A stretch of DNA of 64,000 bases from Nitrospira sp. (GTDB lineage: Bacteria > Nitrospirota > Nitrospiria > Nitrospirales > Nitrospiraceae). The notes below the pieces were generated by a model. The model searched no databases and was not told where the DNA came from. It saw only the letters and a list, made by a program, of their open reading frames with translations. The stretch covers positions 372,001 through 436,000 of the forward strand of contig JACOEK010000003.1 of NCBI GenBank assembly GCA_024998595.1, written 5' to 3'. The translations under genes were made by a program, and so were the position numbers. Shown here in pieces: positions 9,551-16,734 of the stretch. How positions within the stretch are numbered: the stretch's first letter is position 1; each line of letters opens with the position of its first letter.

Positions 9551-9895
9551 TCAGCTCCAGGTGCGGTGTTGCTCACTCACCTGTTCTCTCCCGTCTTTTT
9601 TCACCACGACCCATTCCACGTCATCGGGAATGGTGACGATCTTGAGTTCCGCGCAGTGCCCATTCGCCTCTCCGCGCAACTCTTCCACAACTTGGACAAG
9701 CCGGCGGTCATCGCGAGGAATCAGTATCCCGCATCGATTGAGGCTTGGCTCTTGAGGACTGGCTGCCTGAGGCCAATAGGCCCCGTGATCCGTTTCATGA
9801 AGAGCATCCGGTTGCCCTAACTCTCTCAGCCTGAGAAACGCCTTATGGCTCACGCAGAACCGGTCGTAACTTGCATTGATCACGATTTTGACCAT
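9551..9895 (-). CDS. Conserved hypothetical protein with MVKIVINASYDRF N-terminus
   Basis: 114 residues. The N-terminus (MVKIVINASYDRFCVSHKAF) and the segment GILIPRDDRRLVQVVEELRGEANG, followed by LKIVTIPDDVEWVVVKKDGREQV, belong to a small protein type that recurs in phages, plasmids and islands. I recognise the pattern but know of no established function. AGAGAG lies 8-9 bp upstream of the ATG. The neighbouring genes are also small and run on the same strand. Confidence 0.7.
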   Translation of the reverse strand: MVKIVINASYDRFCVSHKAFLRLRELGQPDALHETDHGAYWPQAASPQEPSLNRCGILIPRDDRRLVQVVEELRGEANGHCAELKIVTIPDDVEWVVVKKDGREQVSEQHRTWS

Positions 9896-9975
9896 GGACG
9901 GACTCTCTTTCTGTACCTCGCGTGTGGCTTGCGGGGGACCACGAGGACGCTCAACCCGGCCGATAGTGGAGGGGA

Positions 9976-10221
9976 TTAGGTGGAGGCCGGCTCAGGATCA
10001 CTATATCCGAGATAGTTCCCCGTCCAATGCGAATACCGGCGATCGACCCAGATACTCACTTCGCTCTTGTTCGTATCCCCATACCGCTTCAGAACAATGT
10101 CTTTAAACGTCGCCAGACTGCCCTGGATTTCTTTAAGATCGCTATCAGTGATTCTTTCCCACTTGGCTTTTAAAGGCATCTTGAGCTGTAACCAGAATTG
10201 CTCAAATTGTTCTTGATTCAT
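9976..10221 (-). CDS. CsbD-like stress protein
   Basis: 81 residues, beginning MNQEQFEQFWLQLKMPLKAKWERITDSDL and continuing with EIQGSLATFKDIVLKRYG. The W-x-x-LK-x-x-KW-x-x-(I/L)TD-D-L-EI-G pattern is that of CsbD-type proteins, with a C-terminal extension (HWTGNYLGYSDPEP). Family members are small, soluble and induced by general stress, with unknown biochemistry. The start at 10221 is preceded by GAGGAG, while an upstream in-frame ATG at 10254 has none. The gene sits with an exported small protein (10266-10562) that could be in the same transcript. Confidence 0.75.
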   Translation of the reverse strand: MNQEQFEQFWLQLKMPLKAKWERITDSDLKEIQGSLATFKDIVLKRYGDTNKSEVSIWVDRRYSHWTGNYLGYSDPEPAST

Positions 10222-10265
10222 TGCACACTCCTCTGCAGATTGGTTGTCTCGCAAGACAACGTGTA

Positions 10266-10562
10266 TTAAAACTGCGGGCCGCCGTGAGTCGTTTTCCTGA
10301 TGGCCTCCTCTCCTTGGCAGGTCCGTTCCGCCAGCATGCGCTGTCCGACAGTCGCCTTATCTGGAATTCTCGCGAGACAGGCCTTCAGGGAGTCCTCTAC
10401 AGCACCCTGTGCCACGTCGCCTTGGGCACTTGTGGGAGCGGTAATCATGGCGCCTTTCACCTGCGTCTCCTCTGCATGGGTGAGGAGCGGCGACAGCGAG
10501 AACGTGAGCGTTAGCACTGATGCGCACAAAAACCACCGCTTCGCGAAGAGTTGCTTGTTCAT
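10266..10562 (-). CDS. Small exported protein of unknown function
   Basis: 98 residues. It has a clear Sec signal peptide: MNKQLFAKRWF, then a hydrophobic stretch LCASVLTLTFSLSPLL, then a likely cleavage after THA. The mature part is about 70 residues with two cysteines (ACLARIPDK and RTCQGEE) that could form a disulfide. The ATG at 10562 is preceded by GGAGGT. The frame runs five codons further upstream without its own ribosome binding site. I do not recognise the family. It lies upstream of the CsbD-like gene on the same strand, 44 bp away. Confidence 0.6.
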   Translation of the reverse strand: MNKQLFAKRWFLCASVLTLTFSLSPLLTHAEETQVKGAMITAPTSAQGDVAQGAVEDSLKACLARIPDKATVGQRMLAERTCQGEEAIRKTTHGGPQF

Positions 10563-10859
10563 GACGCGCACCTCCAATGGGGCCCATATGGTTCACATTT
10601 CGTAGCGGGCCTTCCCAAAAACCAATCTAACGACATCGCCAGTCGCACGTTTCCATGCTACGCCCTGAGCCGAAGTATAGCTGGTCAAAATTGCTCAGTT
10701 CTTAAATGGCCTCCGGCGCATACTCCAAAACTGGCTCCAGCCCGAGCGAGACATCACCTTGCGATAGCAGTAGACGGGCCGACCAATCCCGCGACACCGG
10801 GAACGCACTGAGGGCCAGATTCTATTGACCACTACGATTGACCAGAACTGGAGAGTTTC

Positions 10860-11666
10860 ATGACAACATTCCCATCGAAGTCCGTAGCCATCTTTGCCTT
10901 GGCCTGTATGCTCCCCGTTGCCGGGGCCAGCGCTGCACCTGAAGAGAAACACATAGACCATGAGCATCTGCAGGGGAACCGAACGTTCCTGGGAACGGTC
11001 GACGAAGTCAGAAGCGACCAGGCGAGGGTGAACACCGGCGAAGGACAGCCGCGCTTCGTCCCCATGAATGTGCGTAAAAGCAAGGGGCTACCAGACCTCC
11101 TCATCGGGGATCTGGTAGAGATTACGGTCAATGATCAGAATCTCTTGGTGGATGTGCATAAAGCCGGCGAGATCAGTCATCATCGAATTGTTCGAGGTCA
11201 GCTCGCCGTGAGCCTGGGAACGGGTCACGAGACGGCAGTCATTCGAACCGCGGAGGGCAAAGAAGAGTCCCATGGTATTCGGCCTGTGGCCAGAAGCAAA
11301 GTGTCCTCACTACCTGTCGGAGCGGAGGTGACCTTTCTCCTCGATGAGTTGGACACAATCGTAGACGTCACGCTCGGCACATCCCACCGAGCTGGTCTGT
11401 CGACGGCGCAGGGGCATAAGCAGTCACCAATCAAAGGGAACCTCCGCCAGGTGCGCGGAGTAATCTTGAAGGCCCTGCAAGACAAGACCATCGCGATCCG
11501 TACCGAGGACGGAAAAGAGCAATCCTTCGAGGTCCGGCCGCTTATTCTGGAACGACTCAGCAAGGTCTCTCGCGGCCAATCAGCCGTCTTACTCATCGAC
11601 GACGAACAGCAAGTGGCGGATGTCTCCTTCAACCACTCCGAAAAAGGGAATCCCTCGACTCATTAA
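10860..11666 (+). CDS. Exported protein of three repeated beta-rich domains
   Basis: 268 residues with a signal peptide (MTTFPSKSVAIFALACMLPVAGASA). The mature part has three copies of one unit of about 65 residues: FLGTVDEV...LLVDVHKAG, VRGQLAVS...TIVDVTLG and IKGNLRQV...QQVADVSF. Each has the layout G-x-(V/L) ... I-x-T-x-(D/E)G-x-E ... L-x-x-G-x-x-V ... DV, suggesting small beta-barrels. The same unit occurs twice in each of two other exported proteins in this window (12589-13107 and 41172-41684). A role in the periplasm is inferred from the signal only. It could bind metal or ligand, but no binding residues are evident. Confidence 0.65.
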   Translation: MTTFPSKSVAIFALACMLPVAGASAAPEEKHIDHEHLQGNRTFLGTVDEVRSDQARVNTGEGQPRFVPMNVRKSKGLPDLLIGDLVEITVNDQNLLVDVHKAGEISHHRIVRGQLAVSLGTGHETAVIRTAEGKEESHGIRPVARSKVSSLPVGAEVTFLLDELDTIVDVTLGTSHRAGLSTAQGHKQSPIKGNLRQVRGVILKALQDKTIAIRTEDGKEQSFEVRPLILERLSKVSRGQSAVLLIDDEQQVADVSFNHSEKGNPSTH

Positions 11667-11795
11667 CGGGTTGATCAACGCAGGTACTATGCCGCCCAGG
11701 ACCGTGTGGTAGTGACGTCTTCCCTGATAACGACGGCACTCGAAAACGAGAGTAGAATGACGGCTTCGGCGGGCCTCGACGAAAGGAGTGGATCG

Positions 11796-11915
11796 ATGAA
11801 GCGGTCGAAATTCTCCGAAGAGCAGATCGTCTATGCGCTCCGCCAAGCCGACAGCGGGACCTCCATCGGGGACCTTTGCCCGCAACTCGGCATCGCCGAT
11901 GCAAACCTAGCGAAA
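11796..11915 (+). pseudogene. Truncated IS3-family transposase OrfA
   Basis: MKRSKFSEEQIVYALRQAD continues into SGTSIGDLCPQLGIADAN, the standard start of IS3-family OrfA helix-turn-helix proteins (native examples continue with a FYxWKKKY-type helix). After about 40 residues the homology stops and the sequence runs into the element-end repeat at 11930. The rest of the insertion sequence is missing. The start codon is preceded by GAAAGGAG. It cannot be functional. Confidence 0.8.
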
Positions 11916-11929
11916 ATCATCTTTCTGGG

Positions 11930-11985
11930 GGGATTAAGTGCGATTAGGTTGGCCTGGTAATTGGGAGTAAAACCGGGAGTAAGTC
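11930..11985. repeat. Element-end repeat with GGGAGT iterons, copy 2
   Basis: GGGGGGATTAAGTGCGATTAG followed by a GGTTGGCCTGG segment and two GGGAGT units 12 bp apart. This is a diverged copy of the repeats at 8765-8833 and 15493-15590. It directly abuts the broken IS3 OrfA, so an element end appears to have been joined to, or created the truncation of, the insertion sequence. Confidence 0.55.
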
Positions 11986-12054
11986 ATCCCAGCTTCCGCC
12001 ACTCATTTCACAACGTTTTTCACGCCAGAATGGCGACTCAAGATAGACGGCTGT

Positions 12055-12141
12055 ATGAATGTTGCTTGGGGATTCGTTCTGCTTATATTGGCTGGCGTGC
12101 TGGGGGTAGGCGGTCCTTACATCAACGTTAAACTCAACTAG
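12055..12141 (+). CDS. Possible 28-residue membrane peptide
   Basis: A short frame, MNVAWGFVLLILAGVLGVGGPY followed by six more residues, is almost entirely one hydrophobic helix. No good ribosome binding site precedes it and no family is recognised. It could be a real single-span peptide or chance. Confidence 0.2.
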   Translation: MNVAWGFVLLILAGVLGVGGPYINVKLN

Positions 12142-12533
12142 AGCCGCTGACTCCTAAACTGGCGGGACATTTCTTGGGTCAGAATCCATATCTACTTCGC
12201 AATCTGATCTGCATGCGTAGAGAGGTTACTGCCGGAACTATGTGTCTGGGTTTCAGTCTCGCAGCGATGTCTACGGGAACCATTATCACTTCAATAGATT
12301 CACCACATATCTCGTTACAAGCAGCCCTTGTTCACACACCGGTGATCAAAGGATTAGGTTGCGTAGGTGGTTTGAGCACATTGCATCTAACGTCCAGCCG
12401 ATGACCTCACCCATGACTAGGACCAGATAGGGTCGCTGATTGATGTCCCGCGGATTTCAAAGGAAGATAATGCTGCGTTCCTGGAACAACTGAAGCCAGA
12501 CTTTATCAAAGCCCAATAGCGTCCACACGAATA
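12142..12533. other. No intact gene; short C-terminal gene relic
   Basis: Nothing convincing is encoded here. One 32-codon open stretch ending at 12519 (12421-12519, plus strand) reads SLIDVPRISKEDNAAFLEQL and ends FIKAQ before a stop. It looks like the C-terminal tail of a lost gene: it follows an in-frame stop and has no start. The family is not recognised. Confidence 0.35.
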
Positions 12534-12571
12534 GTGAGCCCCGCCTAGGCAGTGACGCCGGGACGGGGCTC
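12534..12571 (-). terminator. Hairpin downstream of the two-domain exported protein gene
   Basis: The arms GAGCCCCG and CGGGGCTC are separated by a GC-rich interior that can also pair partly. The hairpin sits just past the stop of the minus-strand gene at 12589-13107, as expected of a terminator. The T-tract is weak. Confidence 0.5.
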
Positions 12572-12588
12572 CATGATCTGAGGAATGC

Positions 12589-13107
12589 TCAGTGCTTATC
12601 TTTGTGTTTCCCTTCATGCAAATCGATGACAGTTCCCGCCTCATTCAGTTCCACCGTTACTTCTGTCCCCTCAGTCAACGCCTTGGTTTTCGTCTCCTGA
12701 AGCAATAGTGGGAACGTCTTTTCTCCATCAGCGGTCTGCAGCTTGATCTCTTTTTTCATTAACCCTACATGCACAAGCTTTCCGGTGACATGTTTGTGTT
12801 TACCCTTTTCTCCCGCAAGATGAACGTCTATTAGCGTATTGTTCTCATTGACCGTGAAATCCACCTTATCACCAACCTTGAACTCGCGACCTTGTCGGCC
12901 CGCTTCCTTTTCGCTTAAGGAGTAGGTAGACCCGGTCTCATCCTTAATGGCCAAGCTGCCGGCCTTCTCGACCACTTCCCCTTTGTAGTGTCGGTGCGCT
13001 CCCTTGCCCTTCTCGTCAGCGAACGACAGCCCGTTCGCTCCCAACACCACGGCACCACATACCAACGTAGCAACCAAGATTCGAGACATTTCGTTCCCTC
13101 TTCCCAT
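12589..13107 (-). CDS. Exported protein of two repeated beta-rich domains
   Basis: 172 residues. After a signal peptide (ILVATLVCGAVVLGANGLSFA) there are two units like those in the 10860-11666 protein: YKGEVVEK...NNTLIDVHLAG and VTGKLVHVG...AGTVIDLHEG. The linkers are rich in His and Lys (EKGKGAHRHYKG, GEKGKHKHVTG, EGKHKDKH at the C-terminus), which suggests metal or polyanion binding, though this is speculative. The start at 13107 follows AGGAGG at 6 bp. An ATG at 13089 is an alternative that gives a more standard signal peptide. A hairpin follows the gene. Confidence 0.65.
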   Translation of the reverse strand: MGRGNEMSRILVATLVCGAVVLGANGLSFADEKGKGAHRHYKGEVVEKAGSLAIKDETGSTYSLSEKEAGRQGREFKVGDKVDFTVNENNTLIDVHLAGEKGKHKHVTGKLVHVGLMKKEIKLQTADGEKTFPLLLQETKTKALTEGTEVTVELNEAGTVIDLHEGKHKDKH

Positions 13108-13676
13108 GGTAGCCTCCTGGTTTGAATGAATAAGACGTTTCATCACCATACTAGTGGTATTACCGAATGGAATCATCCAGTATTTCAGCAAGCCAGATCG
13201 AGGGGTACAAGGCGTCTAAAAGTTGAACGGGTTTTCAAACCATAGTGATACGTACGAGTTGCTCCGCTTGCTCCTAGACGGCCCTACCGTTATGAGACAT
13301 CGCTTGGACAAACGAAAGACCTCATTCGCCGGGATGATACTGGTTTCGTGGAAAAGCAGACCCCAGTTCGTGCCGAACACTGTGAGGGCCAATGGCTACG
13401 CCCAATGGAAATACCGAAACGAAACGAAGCCAGGCCTCTCCTCGATTCCCATCATTAATCAGCTAACCACTCCTCAGTGCCCATTGCATCCGGATCGCTC
13501 CCCCTAGATGGCAGGGGGAGCGACCCAACACCCACTACTCTTCCCAACAGGGATTCTAGGATATGTCCTAGCTGGCATGGCCCCCTAGAAATACTATTTT
13601 AACGGTAACGGAGATATACCGCCCAACTTACCCTGGTCTCTAGTTTTCTACGGTACTGATTCCCTGGGAGGCTCAC
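13108..13676. other. Intergenic stretch with unassigned reading-frame fragments
   Basis: About 570 bp with no supported gene. One frame reads IRRDDTGFVEKQTPVRAEHC and continues briefly to a stop near 13455. It looks protein-like but has no start, ribosome binding site or family I can name, so it is probably another relic. The promoter of the metallothionein-like gene at 13677 should lie near the right end. Confidence 0.35.
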
Positions 13677-13835
13677 ATGGTCAGCAAATGTGCACACGCT
13701 TCTTGTTCGTGCCAGGTCGAAGGCAAAAAGTTCTGCAGTGACGAATGTCAGACGTCCTTGATGAAACCTGAAGCCGCTGCAGTATGTTCCTGTGACCATC
13801 TCTGCTGTAAGGAAGCAGCATTGATTGCCGTGTAA
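13677..13835 (+). CDS. Metallothionein-like small Cys-rich protein (copy 1)
   Basis: 52 residues with ten cysteines: MVSKCAHASCSCQVEGKKFC, then SDEC, then VCSCDHLCCKE. The order C-A-H-x-x-C-x-C ... F-C-S-D-E-C ... C-x-C-x-H-x-x-C is that of bacterial SmtA-type metallothioneins, which chelate Zn, Cd or Cu in the cytoplasm through thiolates and a few histidines. GGGAGG precedes the ATG. Two further genes of this type lie at 28867-29058 and 36788-36961. The downstream neighbours are tiny proteins with CxxC motifs. Confidence 0.85.
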   Translation: MVSKCAHASCSCQVEGKKFCSDECQTSLMKPEAAAVCSCDHLCCKEAALIAV

Positions 13836-13856
13836 TGATTTGGGAAGAAATATCGA

Positions 13857-14003
13857 ATGGATAGCTCTAATCTTATTTTGGGATTCGGGGTCGGAGTGGG
13901 AGTGGGCGCGTTAATTGGAGCTATAAGCGGATGGATCCTGGCACGTTGGTGTAGAACAGGATGCGAGTCGATGAGGGGTTTGGAATGGAACAAAAACAGT
14001 TAG
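13857..14003 (+). CDS. Small glycine-zipper membrane protein
   Basis: 48 residues, beginning MDSSNLILGFGVGVGVGALI and continuing GAISGWILARW. This is one membrane helix with repeated small residues (G-x-G-x-G) that could pack as a glycine zipper, followed by a short tail with two cysteines. It lies 21 bp after the metallothionein-like gene and overlaps the next gene by 19 bp in another frame, so the three may form one transcript. There is no strong ribosome binding site (AAGAAAT only), so its reality is uncertain. Confidence 0.4.
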   Translation: MDSSNLILGFGVGVGVGALIGAISGWILARWCRTGCESMRGLEWNKNS

Positions 14004-14173
14004 ACGGGCAATCTCCTAATCCTGAATGTCCACAGTGTGGGAGAGTGGATGTGATTGCTTTGAAGAGTGAAGTCAGTCGCGCCACCAAGGAGGGGGCAAT
14101 GATTCCAGAGGCTCCTCAGCTTAGATGGCGCTGCATATTCTGTAAACACGAATGGCCTCGTTCCCTCGCCTAA
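13985..14173 (+). CDS. Small zinc-ribbon-like protein
   Basis: 62 residues. Two CxxC pairs (CPQCGRVDVIAL near the start and CIFCKHEWPR at the end) with a spacing that suits a zinc ribbon. The internal part is polar with no membrane segment. The start at 13985 is chosen because MEQKQLDG is preceded by AGGGGT. An upstream in-frame ATG at 13961 would add eight residues. The family is unnamed. A nucleic-acid or protein-binding role would fit a zinc ribbon but is not shown. Confidence 0.55.
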   Translation: MEQKQLDGQSPNPECPQCGRVDVIALKSEVSRATKEGAMIPEAPQLRWRCIFCKHEWPRSLA

Positions 14174-14279
14174 GACGCGGGAACTCGTACTCGCTCGCAT
14201 TATTCCAAGGGATCACGCACATCACCGAAGAGTTCTATAAAACGTGCCGATAATTGATCCTGAATAAGAAGGATGTCAT

Positions 14280-14465
14280 ATGAAATTGTGGCACTACCGA
14301 GACGAATACATTAATGCCGACCGAATCGTGCGAGTGAAACGAGAACAAGATGTATACATGGTGTATTGGTTGGATGAGGGTAACGGTGTGAAGGAAATTG
14401 TCCTTCGCAAAGACCAATGGCTGATTGCGCTCCAAGAGATGCAGGATGGGGTCAAGGCTCGTTAA
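14280..14465 (+). CDS. Small conserved hypothetical protein
   Basis: 61 residues: MKLWHYRDEYINADRIVRVK, then a strand-rich centre (DVYMVYWLDEG) and a C-terminal helix (KDQWLIALQEMQDG). It looks like a compact alpha/beta domain with an evenly mixed composition and no cysteines. No function can be assigned. The preceding sequence has AAGAAGG 7-8 bp before the ATG, supporting translation. The flanking genes also encode tiny proteins. Confidence 0.55.
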   Translation: MKLWHYRDEYINADRIVRVKREQDVYMVYWLDEGNGVKEIVLRKDQWLIALQEMQDGVKAR

Positions 14466-14651
14466 ATCCCAACGCGAAAGGGTCACATGTCCTTTGCTTT
14501 AGTCGTCGTAGAGAATGGATCAGTTCTTAAAACCACGACGGCTGGATACGTGATAGAGAATGCTTAATCGAATTCGTCAACTACTGGCGGCCGCTGGACA
14601 ATTGAATACCGTCTCCCTCCCGATCGTGGATGGAGCCAATGGGGGTGAGGG

Positions 14652-14924
14652 ATGAAAGACAATGGCCAGGAAGAGAAGGCTAAAACAAAACTACCACCAG
14701 ATACCGTTATATGCGAGAATCCTCGGTGCGGGGAACGCATAGAATTAGATGAGTCTTTGTTGTCCCCTGATGCGGATACACCGCAAGCCCACATCCATAC
14801 ACGTTTCGATCCAAAGGTGCCCCCCTTTTCGGTCCTCTGCAGACATTGCCATCATTTCACTGTGGGTCTTTCTGCGCCGGGACAAAATCCCATCTCCTCA
14901 ATGAATGCGCCACCCAGCATGTAG
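14652..14924 (+). CDS. Small zinc-binding hypothetical protein
   Basis: 90 residues with CENPRCGE (CX4C) near residue 21 and CRHCHHF (CxxC plus His) near residue 63, suggesting a single zinc site. The rest is hydrophilic. GGTGAGGG lies shortly before the ATG. This is the last gene of the older element before its broken integrase. Its family is not recognised. Confidence 0.5.
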   Translation: MKDNGQEEKAKTKLPPDTVICENPRCGERIELDESLLSPDADTPQAHIHTRFDPKVPPFSVLCRHCHHFTVGLSAPGQNPISSMNAPPSM

Positions 14925-14974
14925 TCACAGGGTCGGTCGCCCACGACAACCAATTCAACCCGAAGCATTCGTAG

Positions 14975-15420
14975 ATTCGAGATTGGGAAATGGTCGCCTT
15001 TAGGATCCAAGCCCGATTGCGGCGGTCTGAACAGTTTCGGCTGCAATGTGAACTAGTGGATCTGGAAACAAGGTGCTCGACTTACCCATGCCTAGGGGCG
15101 GAAAGAGTCGTTTGCGGCATGCCGTGGCCTCTCACCGTGCCCTCGTCGGAATAGGTCTCTACAGCACCAAGGAGATCTTAGCCCACATAGACATGCGACA
15201 ATGCAACGCTACGCTCATCTCACGCCGAGCTTCCTACAAGACTCCGCAAAAAAGGGGACTTAATTGCCTTAGGGAAGGGGGAAAAGGGAACTGGGAAAAG
15301 GAAACTGGGAGTAACACCGTGAGTACCCAATCGACCGAAGTAAGGAGCTTTGCACAATCCTTGAATTTTCTGGTGCGCCCGGTTGGAATCGAACCAACGA
15401 CCCTCAGCTTAGAAGGCCAA
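14975..15420 (+). pseudogene. Tyrosine integrase relic (older element)
   Basis: Three blocks match the intact integrase at 23345-24550 in order. The first, WEMVAFRIQARLRRSEQFRL, matches WKMVAFAIETGLRRSEQFNL and holds the first catalytic arginine. The second, VLDLPMPRGGKSR, matches VLNLPMPKGSKSR. The third, LRHAVASHRALVGIGLYSTK, matches LRHTAATRRVLSGASLYGVQ and includes the HxxR region. There is a frameshift near 15075 and an internal deletion of roughly 55 codons after KSR. The tail again reads VRPVGIEPTTLSLEG because it is encoded by the tRNA-derived att sequence. It is non-functional. Confidence 0.85.
15371..15417. repeat. att site: 47-bp perfect copy of the tRNA-Arg 3' part (left end of young element)
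   Basis: This segment is identical over 47 bp to 24501-24547, the 3' half of tRNA-Arg including the CCA end, the T arm and part of the anticodon arm. The two copies are direct repeats enclosing about 9.1 kb with the integrase at the right end, the arrangement left by site-specific integration at a tRNA gene. It is also the right end of the older element to the left. Confidence 0.9.
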
Positions 15421-15492
15421 CCAGAAGCCATTGATATTACTGAAGATTAAGTGTGACTGTATCGCCTAAACGAATGCTAAACCAAGCGAAAA

Positions 15493-15590
15493 TCTTCCTT
15501 GCAGGTGGGACTAAGCAGGATTAGGTTGGACTGGCAGTTGGGAGCAAAACTGGGAGCGAACCGGGAGTGAAACCGGGAGTGAAATTGGTC
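15493..15590. repeat. Element-end repeat with GGGAGT iterons, copy 3
   Basis: A GGTGGGACTAAGCAGGATTAG block 76 bp inside the att core is followed by four GGGAG(T/C) units spaced 11, 12 and 12 bp. It is the best-preserved copy of the repeat seen at 8765 and 11930. Shorter two-unit versions occur inside the integrase gene near 24433-24453 and in the relic near 15305-15325, that is, at the other end of the elements. Arm-type integrase binding sites are the simplest reading. Confidence 0.65.
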
Positions 15591-15639
15591 CGGTTTCTTC
15601 TCCTGCTTCACAATCAATCTGCGGCATTCTGACATGTGC

Positions 15640-16593
15640 TTATGAGAAGGATTGGTGACGAGCTACGACTCTCTTGTACCTTTTCTTATAAAGCCGAGCC
15701 GCATCTGGCCACGCATCAGAAAGGATTTTCCAAATATAGGCCAGCTTACTACCTCGATCGAATTTGCATAGATCGTTGATCTCTGTAGCTATAGCGACAG
15801 AAATGACCAGTGCCAACATATAATTGTTCGACTTAATTTGATGTAAGATCATCTCCTTGTCTTGGTCTGTTTTTTGTAACAGCAGCTTCGAAAACATTCG
15901 CGCTATACCCGCCCCGCTCATATGAACATCTTGTGAGAGCTCGCTGTAAAACAGGGTGTAAAAATAGTCGAGAAAGCCATGGGGCCGCAGTTTTCGCTTT
16001 CCTCGCCTTTTCTGATTCAAGAACTGACCTAACGTAGGCCACCACTTAATCTGTTGGTAATTCTCGGCAAGCCTTTTACTGATTCCATATGCAATTCTCA
16101 TTTGCTCCAGGGCCTTTGTCTGTGCTTGGACCTGGGAAGAAAACGTCTTCTTTGAGCCTTTTTCATTGGCTAAGACTTCTAAGGATTCCCGTAGCTCCCT
16201 CCAACCGGAGTGGTGATACAACTTGCAGTATAGTCTGGGATTTTGTCGGATAATTATGAGAGTCGACAGCATATCTGCCAAAAATCTCACATTGGGAGAT
16301 ACACAGATACAAAACTCAGGTTTTCGAAAAGGGTCGGGGGGAGTGTCCGCAAGAAGGTATCTTATCGCGTCTAAATTACTCTTTACTGCATATGCCACCA
16401 CCAACAGAAGAGGGCCAAAGCCTTTTACTTGCCTAATATTCTCCGGACATCGCCGCTCGATCAAATTTTTAAGTGCGATTAGTACATTGTCGACTTCTGA
16501 GATTAACTCGCGATTTATTAGTTTATTGCGAGGTAACGAGCAAAACTCTAGCTCTCCTACTGAGTGGCCCTTTACTTTGGTCTTATCAACCAT
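15640..16593 (-). CDS. Island protein of unknown function, DUF5677-like
   Basis: 317 residues, alpha-helical by composition, with no signal or membrane anchor. The segment LFYSELSQDVHMSGAGIARM is reminiscent of the Y-x-x-LS-x-x-VH core of DUF5677-type proteins found in mobile and defence loci. I cannot confirm membership. The C-terminus is basic (ARLYKKRYKRVVARHQ). The gene follows the large NTPase gene on the same strand after 141 bp. Codon use is more AT-rich than the chromosome, consistent with recent transfer. A functional partnership with the NTPase is inferred from position and strand only. Confidence 0.6.
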   Translation of the reverse strand: MVDKTKVKGHSVGELEFCSLPRNKLINRELISEVDNVLIALKNLIERRCPENIRQVKGFGPLLLVVAYAVKSNLDAIRYLLADTPPDPFRKPEFCICVSPNVRFLADMLSTLIIIRQNPRLYCKLYHHSGWRELRESLEVLANEKGSKKTFSSQVQAQTKALEQMRIAYGISKRLAENYQQIKWWPTLGQFLNQKRRGKRKLRPHGFLDYFYTLFYSELSQDVHMSGAGIARMFSKLLLQKTDQDKEMILHQIKSNNYMLALVISVAIATEINDLCKFDRGSKLAYIWKILSDAWPDAARLYKKRYKRVVARHQSFS

Positions 16594-16734
16594 TCGTCAG
16601 TTGTGCGCTTATGTCGAATTTGTTTTCTTTGCAAGGAATTCCTCTGCTTCAGAGGTGAGACCCCGCAAAGACCTAGCCCTTGTGCGCGAAGGCCATAGCA
16701 TCGCAGGCAGGATTCCTACCCCCCACTCCATCCC

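Noticed and set aside
12174-12404. Plus-strand frame of 76 codons in the older element
   Set aside because: No ribosome binding site, no motif and no neighbour support; likely chance.
15371-15420. VRPVGIEPTTLSLEG tail as a possible protein motif
   Set aside because: It is the translation of the tRNA-Arg 3' half that forms the att core, not a conserved domain.
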